Below, one piece after another: positions 60,411 to 64,000 of a stretch of DNA of 64,000 nucleotides. Under the pieces are notes generated by a model that was given only the letters and a program-made list of their open reading frames with translations, was not told where the DNA came from and made no database searches. Source of the DNA: M3 sp964637445 (GTDB lineage Bacteria > Bacteroidota > Bacteroidia > Bacteroidales > Muribaculaceae); assembly GCA_964637445.1 (NCBI GenBank), contig CAZWWS010000003.1, forward strand, positions 9,898 through 73,897, given 5' to 3'. Every line of letters starts with the position of its first letter. Position 1 is the first letter of the stretch. The translations under genes were made by a program, and so were the position numbers.

Positions 60411-62543
60411 CTATTGTGTCACAGAGTAAGTGTTGCGTTGGTATTTTCTCACCTTGTCTCCGCCGTTAAATCTCAGTGTGAACGCTATCGATAGCATATT
60501 GTTGGAACGATATTGTCCGTTGCCCCACGTCTTTTTCTCAATGGCCGGAGAGCGGTAAACCCCTTTGCTGTCTCCATCCACGAGGTGCAGTGCCGGAAAC
60601 CACATGAGCATTATCTCAAGCCTGTCGTTCCACAAATATTTCTCGGCTGCGATAGAAAAGCCGTCTTGAGTGCCCCACGTCTTCGATTGTGGAGTCACCA
60701 CAGCTTTGTCAGCCATGATTGCGTAGTTGAAATATGCCGCCATGCCGAGCTTCTGATTGCGATAGGTGAGCATAATGTCGGTAGTCGGTATCCACTTCTC
60801 TTGGCGATATTGGTCATATCGGGCTATGCGTCCCGTCAGGTCGGCACTTGCCGTGAGCTCAAAATGCTGCGTGAGGCGCTTATTGTAGTAGATGCCGAAT
60901 GACCATTGCTCTCGGCGTCCGTTCTCGTATCGATTGTAGGCATAGGGCATCATGCTGCCATCGGCCAAAGGCATATAGTCGAGCGATGTGATGTTGTAGA
61001 ACGCATTGTCGCCGCGCGTATAGTTTGCCTTGAATGTGAGGCTGTTAAGCAGTGTGAGCGACAGCGATACGATGTGGTTCTTCGACGCTTTAAGAATCGG
61101 ATTGCCTATCTGATATTCAAGCGAGTCGGTAAACTGACCATACGACGAGATGAGGCTTAGCCCCGGCATCGAGGTCTGCAACGAGTAGTTGAGTCGGGCG
61201 GTGACTGTGTTGGACGGCCGCCAAAACATATTGATGTCGATGCGTGGCGACCAGCTTTCTACGTGGCGTCCCCCCTCGCTGTTGCGGTAGTAGTAGGCTC
61301 CGGCGTTGACCACGGCCGAAAATTGTCGTGTAGGGCTGAACATCACCGATGCCAACAGGTTGTTTTGAATGACCGAATTGTCCGACAATCTCGCATTGCT
61401 GCCAATCAAATCCTCAGTATAGTTGAGAGCCACGAGATATTCCGACAGGCTTACTTGCCAGCGGTGGTTGGCAAAGCCGCGAAACAAGTCAAAACCTCCC
61501 CAAAAATACCGCGACGACACATCGCGATAGTCCGATAGCTTGTAGCCGTCGGAGCGCTCCACATCATAGCACTTGTCCCACCCCGACATCGTGTAGGTGG
61601 CCGACGAGTTTAGTTGCCATGCTCCAAATCGTCCGCGGTAATATAGCCCGATGGTGTTCGACAGACTATTGTTGGTGTTGTTGGCACTTCGATAGTCGAT
61701 AGTGTCGGCTATCGATGCCGGAATGTCTCGGATGGCTATTTTCTGATTCACATCGGTCAGCGCGTCATAGGAGTTTATCCTCCACGAGGCCGACAGTGAG
61801 TGATTATTATTGATCTGATAGTCGATGGCTACTCCTCCCCACAGCCGATCATCAGAAAATTTCTGTCCCGGATGATTTCTGTCTTGCTTGAGTGTGGTCT
61901 CAGTGCGGTCGTTGACTATATAGTATTTAGAGTAATACCCCATGCTGTAGGTGTTCTGCCTGAGGTAGCTGGCGTCGACGTTGATGGTCCACTTTTCGCG
62001 AGTGTACGATAACCCCCCATAGCCGGTGGTTTTCCCTATGCCGCTATCGTTGAGCTTGCGATTTATCGGATACCACATCACTTGCGAGCCGGCATATCCG
62101 TCGTAGCCCTCGTAGGTGGGGCGAGTGTGGAAATTGATCACGGCATCATAACCCGTGTATTTGCCCGTAGGATTGTGCACCACATCGATGCGGTCAAATC
62201 GGTTGGGTGATAGATTCTTTATAAACTCCTCGCTCTTCTCCACCGAGTCCATTAGAATCACAATATTCGACGAACCCATATATTTCACCGCCTTCGACAG
62301 CGGATTATATTGCAAGTCGGGTATGCGCGATAGTAGTTCTCCGGCCGACTTTAGCCCCTGCTTCATATCCTTTGTCAGCACATAAGCATCTCGATTGCCT
62401 TGGTGCGACACTGTCTGAGCCGTCACCACCACTTCCCCCAACGCCTTGGTGATCGAATCCGTAGCCACCGAGTCTCGCTCCACTCCCCAAGATCGGCTAT
62501 ACGCAAATAATAATGTAACAAAAATTAGAAAGGATGTTTTCAT
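60411..62543 (-). CDS. TonB-dependent receptor-like outer membrane barrel (peptide-locus type B)
   Basis: 710 residues with signal peptide (FVTLLFAYSRSWG). A plug domain (GEVVVTAQTVSHQGNRDAYV, AGELLSRIPDLQY, IVILMDSVEKSEEFI, FDRIDVVHNPTGKYTG) follows directly, without a carboxypeptidase-like domain. About 560 residues of aromatic beta-strands end in MLSIAFTLRFNGG and a short polar tail. Same plan as the barrel at 46976-49024. It lies between the precursor and the C39 exporter, so it may let the exported peptide cross the outer membrane or act as its receptor (inference). Its own -7 box is at 62565-62572. Confidence 0.85.
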   Translation of the reverse strand: MKTSFLIFVTLLFAYSRSWGVERDSVATDSITKALGEVVVTAQTVSHQGNRDAYVLTKDMKQGLKSAGELLSRIPDLQYNPLSKAVKYMGSSNIVILMDSVEKSEEFIKNLSPNRFDRIDVVHNPTGKYTGYDAVINFHTRPTYEGYDGYAGSQVMWYPINRKLNDSGIGKTTGYGGLSYTREKWTINVDASYLRQNTYSMGYYSKYYIVNDRTETTLKQDRNHPGQKFSDDRLWGGVAIDYQINNNHSLSASWRINSYDALTDVNQKIAIRDIPASIADTIDYRSANNTNNSLSNTIGLYYRGRFGAWQLNSSATYTMSGWDKCYDVERSDGYKLSDYRDVSSRYFWGGFDLFRGFANHRWQVSLSEYLVALNYTEDLIGSNARLSDNSVIQNNLLASVMFSPTRQFSAVVNAGAYYYRNSEGGRHVESWSPRIDINMFWRPSNTVTARLNYSLQTSMPGLSLISSYGQFTDSLEYQIGNPILKASKNHIVSLSLTLLNSLTFKANYTRGDNAFYNITSLDYMPLADGSMMPYAYNRYENGRREQWSFGIYYNKRLTQHFELTASADLTGRIARYDQYRQEKWIPTTDIMLTYRNQKLGMAAYFNYAIMADKAVVTPQSKTWGTQDGFSIAAEKYLWNDRLEIMLMWFPALHLVDGDSKGVYRSPAIEKKTWGNGQYRSNNMLSIAFTLRFNGGDKVRKYQRNTYSVTQ

Positions 62544-62564
62544 ATCGGATTGGTTTTGTTTCTA

Positions 62565-62572
62565 CAAATATA
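62565..62572 (-). promoter_or_regulatory. -7 box TATATTTG for barrel-exporter-stub operon
   Basis: Perfect TAnnTTTG match 22 bases upstream of the barrel ATG, giving the export genes a promoter separate from the precursor. Confidence 0.55.
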
Positions 62573-62603
62573 CAACTTTTTTAATAGCTGAGCCTACTGC
62601 TGT

Positions 62604-62659
62604 GTGTTAATTTATTTGTTTTTTAACACGTGACGCATACTCGTAATTAAGGAATGCGT
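62604..62659. repeat. Two small inverted repeats between precursor and barrel gene
   Basis: GTGTTAA / TTAACAC (62604-62610 and 62623-62629) and ACGCAT / ATGCGT (62633-62638 and 62654-62659). Neither has a clear T tail on the minus strand. They occupy the same position as the 19-bp inverted repeat of the other peptide locus. Confidence 0.5.
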
Positions 62660-62669
62660 TTCTGATCAA

Positions 62670-62921
62670 TTATGGCGCTACATCTCCGGACTCTCCGGTT
62701 GCTCCGGGTATTGTTCCGCATCCTGCTACGCAATTTGCGCAAAATGCACAATAGGAAATGTTGCAATAAGTGTTAGGCTTGCAAACGATGGCAACATTGT
62801 TTCCTACAATGGGTTCTTGACCATTTCCATCGCCTTCTCCTCCGAATATTAGGAGTGACTCCATTTCGGACAGCAATTCTTGCTTGTTTACCGCAATAGG
62901 TAGCATCTTATTCGATTCCAT
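62670..62921 (-). CDS. Cys-rich double-glycine precursor peptide
   Basis: 83 residues. Leader MLPIAVNKQELLSEMESLL ends IFGG (Gly27-Gly28), the cleavage signal for C39 exporters. The predicted 55-residue core is acidic/Gly-rich at both ends and has six Cys (47, 53, 58, 61, 64, 68; spacing 5-4-2-2-3) in CKPNTYCNISYCAFCANCVA. It ends GTIPGATGESGDVAP. No modification enzyme (YcaO, LanB/M, radical SAM) lies beside it, so disulfide or metal binding is more likely than heavy modification. The exporter at 58196-60406 is the likely processing enzyme. No promoter is seen in the 94-base gap upstream, so it is probably co-transcribed with the DUF3244 gene. Confidence 0.8.
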   Translation of the reverse strand: MESNKMLPIAVNKQELLSEMESLLIFGGEGDGNGQEPIVGNNVAIVCKPNTYCNISYCAFCANCVAGCGTIPGATGESGDVAP

Positions 62922-63015
62922 ATTGGTTAGTTTTAATATGACAATTATTTCCTACTCTTTTCTCGATTTTCGGATTCCTCGTTTATATGGTTGTCTAATT
63001 TATTAGAAGTTACAA

Positions 63016-63387
63016 TTATTGAATTGTTAGAGTTCCTTCGTAGTAGATACCTTGTTGTGATGTGCAACCTACATAGTAAGAGCCGTTGGGAAGCACGACT
63101 GATATAGTTAGTTCCTCGGAGTCTACGACATAATACATGGTTGCACCTGTAGAGTTGTTGCTGATTGCGACATCCATATCGCCCATATCTTCCGACGGAT
63201 TGAAATATAGTAATCCATCAATGTATGAGCAATCAATCCACGACGTTATGACCGAAGTGCGAGGCCCTTTTTTGGATGGCTCAGCTCGTAATTGACTATG
63301 GTTTGATGGCTCTTCTTTATCTTCCGCAATAATGGGAAGTGTAATTGTTGCAAACAGCAACAAGAAAAAAATAGATAACTTTTTCAT
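63016..63387 (-). CDS. DUF3244-like secreted protein
   Basis: 123 residues: signal peptide (LSIFFLLLFATITLPIIAED), a basic linker, and a beta-sandwich-like domain (DGLLYFNPSEDMGDMDVAIS, LTISVVLPNGSYYVG, GIYYEGTLTIQ) with the spacing of DUF3244, a Bacteroidetes-specific domain of unknown role. Two Cys remain in the mature part. It lies 94 bases upstream of the Cys-rich precursor on the same strand and has its own -7 box. Confidence 0.72.
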   Translation of the reverse strand: MKKLSIFFLLLFATITLPIIAEDKEEPSNHSQLRAEPSKKGPRTSVITSWIDCSYIDGLLYFNPSEDMGDMDVAISNNSTGATMYYVVDSEELTISVVLPNGSYYVGCTSQQGIYYEGTLTIQ

Positions 63388-63410
63388 TGCATTTTATGTT
63401 TTGGTTTTTG

Positions 63411-63418
63411 CAAATTTA
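63411..63418 (-). promoter_or_regulatory. -7 box TAAATTTG for the DUF3244-precursor unit
   Basis: TAnnTTTG match 24 bases upstream of the DUF3244 ATG. It could transcribe both the DUF3244 gene and the precursor. Confidence 0.5.
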
Positions 63419-63498
63419 AGTATTAGAATGCGACAAATTAAAATTTTTGGATGACAAGTGGTCTATCAATTTGAAATGCAAATGTCTGTAAATCAGTA

Positions 63499-63542
63499 GT
63501 TAATCTTGATGATAGAAAATATTTTCTATCATCAAGATTAAC
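63499..63542. repeat. Perfect 44-bp palindrome
   Basis: Two 22-base halves are exact reverse complements with no spacer; the left half begins GTTAATCTTGATGATAG. It lies 81 bases after the stop of the partial regulator gene and 80 bases upstream of the DUF3244 -7 box. No T run follows on either strand, so it is not a standard terminator. A large operator, a cruciform site or a strong RNA hairpin are options. Confidence 0.95.
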
Positions 63543-63622
63543 CATGTTGTAAGGGATTGGAAATCAGGGGATTAGTTGTATGGTATTGCCGAGTATGTGT
63601 TAATGGGTTGAATTACAGGGGT

Positions 63623-64000
63623 TTATGAAAGATGTTTGAGGAAAATGTCTTTTTCTGTAGCAGAGCTGGCTTTAATTCTTGCTTTAAGTCGTGATTTTCG
63701 ATTATATATTACATCAATATTTTCGTTAAGAAACGAACTTATTGCTCGTGATGAGAATCCAATAGCAGAGTAAAGAAATAATAGAATATCAGCCTCTTTA
63801 ATATTTGGATAGTCATTTCGGAATTTAATTATTATATTGTTAAGATATCGATTGGCATATTCTTCTAACTTTAATATAGTCTTAGGATCGGATCCTAAAT
63901 TGTCGATTATGGATTTTATCTGTAGGTATACCTTGTTTTGTTTGTTGGGATATGCATCTGATTGAAAATATATATCGCATAGATTATTTATCGTTTCATA
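63623..64000 (-). CDS. C-terminal part of a LuxR-like HTH regulator (5' end outside window)
   Basis: 125 codons are visible, open to the window edge, ending at a TAA at 63623. A helical segment (YANRYLNNIIIKFRNDYPNI) is followed by a HTH-like region (EADILLFLYSAIGFSSRAIS, then FLNENIDVIYNRKSRLKARI). The order helical domain, then acidic LxxLF, then S-xx-IYNxxxxxKxR, parallels the C-terminus of the DUF6377-type regulator at 55070-56680. It is probably the same class of TPR membrane regulator. Its position next to the precursor suggests it controls the peptide locus. Confidence 0.65.
   Translation of the reverse strand, partial: YETINNLCDIYFQSDAYPNKQNKVYLQIKSIIDNLGSDPKTILKLEEYANRYLNNIIIKFRNDYPNIKEADILLFLYSAIGFSSRAISSFLNENIDVIYNRKSRLKARIKASSATEKDIFLKHLS

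Noticed and set aside
1..64000. CRISPR arrays, insertion sequences, prophage genes, tRNA or rRNA genes
   Set aside because: Looked for direct-repeat arrays, transposase or integrase motifs, terminal inverted repeats and clover-leaf sequences in gaps; none was found.

Overview
The window looks like a chromosomal segment of a gut Bacteroidales bacterium. The evidence is a complete type IX secretion core (gldK-L-M-N with porP and porT), two proteins ending in type IX sorting domains, a SusB-type GH97, a DUF3244 protein, a lipid-kinase/phosphoethanolamine-transferase pair of Bacteroidetes type, and repeated TAnnTTTG promoter boxes in place of sigma-70 hexamers and Shine-Dalgarno sites. A Muribaculaceae-like origin is my inference. 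No rRNA, tRNA, CRISPR array or insertion sequence was seen.

Layout. 1-5.4 kb: housekeeping genes (DUF349 protein, HAD phosphatase, ansA, metG). 5.6-7.8 kb: an AT-rich two-gene restriction-modification unit. 7.8-17.8 kb: one long minus-strand run, MsbA-like ABC exporter > purN > porT > porP > gldK > gldL > gldM > gldN > cytidylate-kinase-like, with gaps of 2-50 bases. 18.1-20.6 kb: a plus-strand operon (unknown protein, lipoprotein cyclophilin, M16 peptidase). 21.3-24.4 kb: a secreted GH81 beta-1,3-glucanase with a type IX sorting tail. 24.5-29.3 kb: glycogen operon (debranching enzyme, glycogen-synthase-like GT, GH57). 29.5-33 kb: envelope lipid locus (phosphoethanolamine-transferase-like gene plus lipid kinase, divergent from a GDPD-family gene). 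33-36.2 kb: ferritin and a large type IX cargo protein. 36.3-46.5 kb: LOG-like protein, RNase G, a 29-residue ribosomal-type peptide, HU, lpxA, and a tripartite RND pump. 47-49.6 kb: remnant of a modified-peptide locus (outer membrane barrel, broken precursor, radical SAM fragment). 49.9-51.7 kb: mtnN, luxS and an AlbA_2 protein. 51.9-56.7 kb: GH97, a secreted protein and a TPR/HTH membrane regulator. 56.8-58 kb: B3/B4 protein and a YciO/Sua5 protein. 58-64 kb: a second peptide locus with a C39-peptidase ABC exporter, a 54-residue HlyD-like stub, an outer membrane barrel, a Cys-rich double-glycine precursor, a DUF3244 protein and the end of a regulator.

The most unusual content is the 58-64 kb peptide-export locus and its apparent degenerate cousin at 47-49.6 kb. 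Both place a double-glycine precursor just upstream of a TonB-receptor-like barrel, with inverted repeats in the gap. The second unusual feature is a set of three genes that are each out of frame by exactly one repeat unit at a simple repeat: G8 in the phosphoethanolamine transferase, (AT)9 in the GDPD gene and A8 in the broken precursor. These may be phase-variable switches, fixed pseudogenes or assembly errors. Read-level data are needed to decide.
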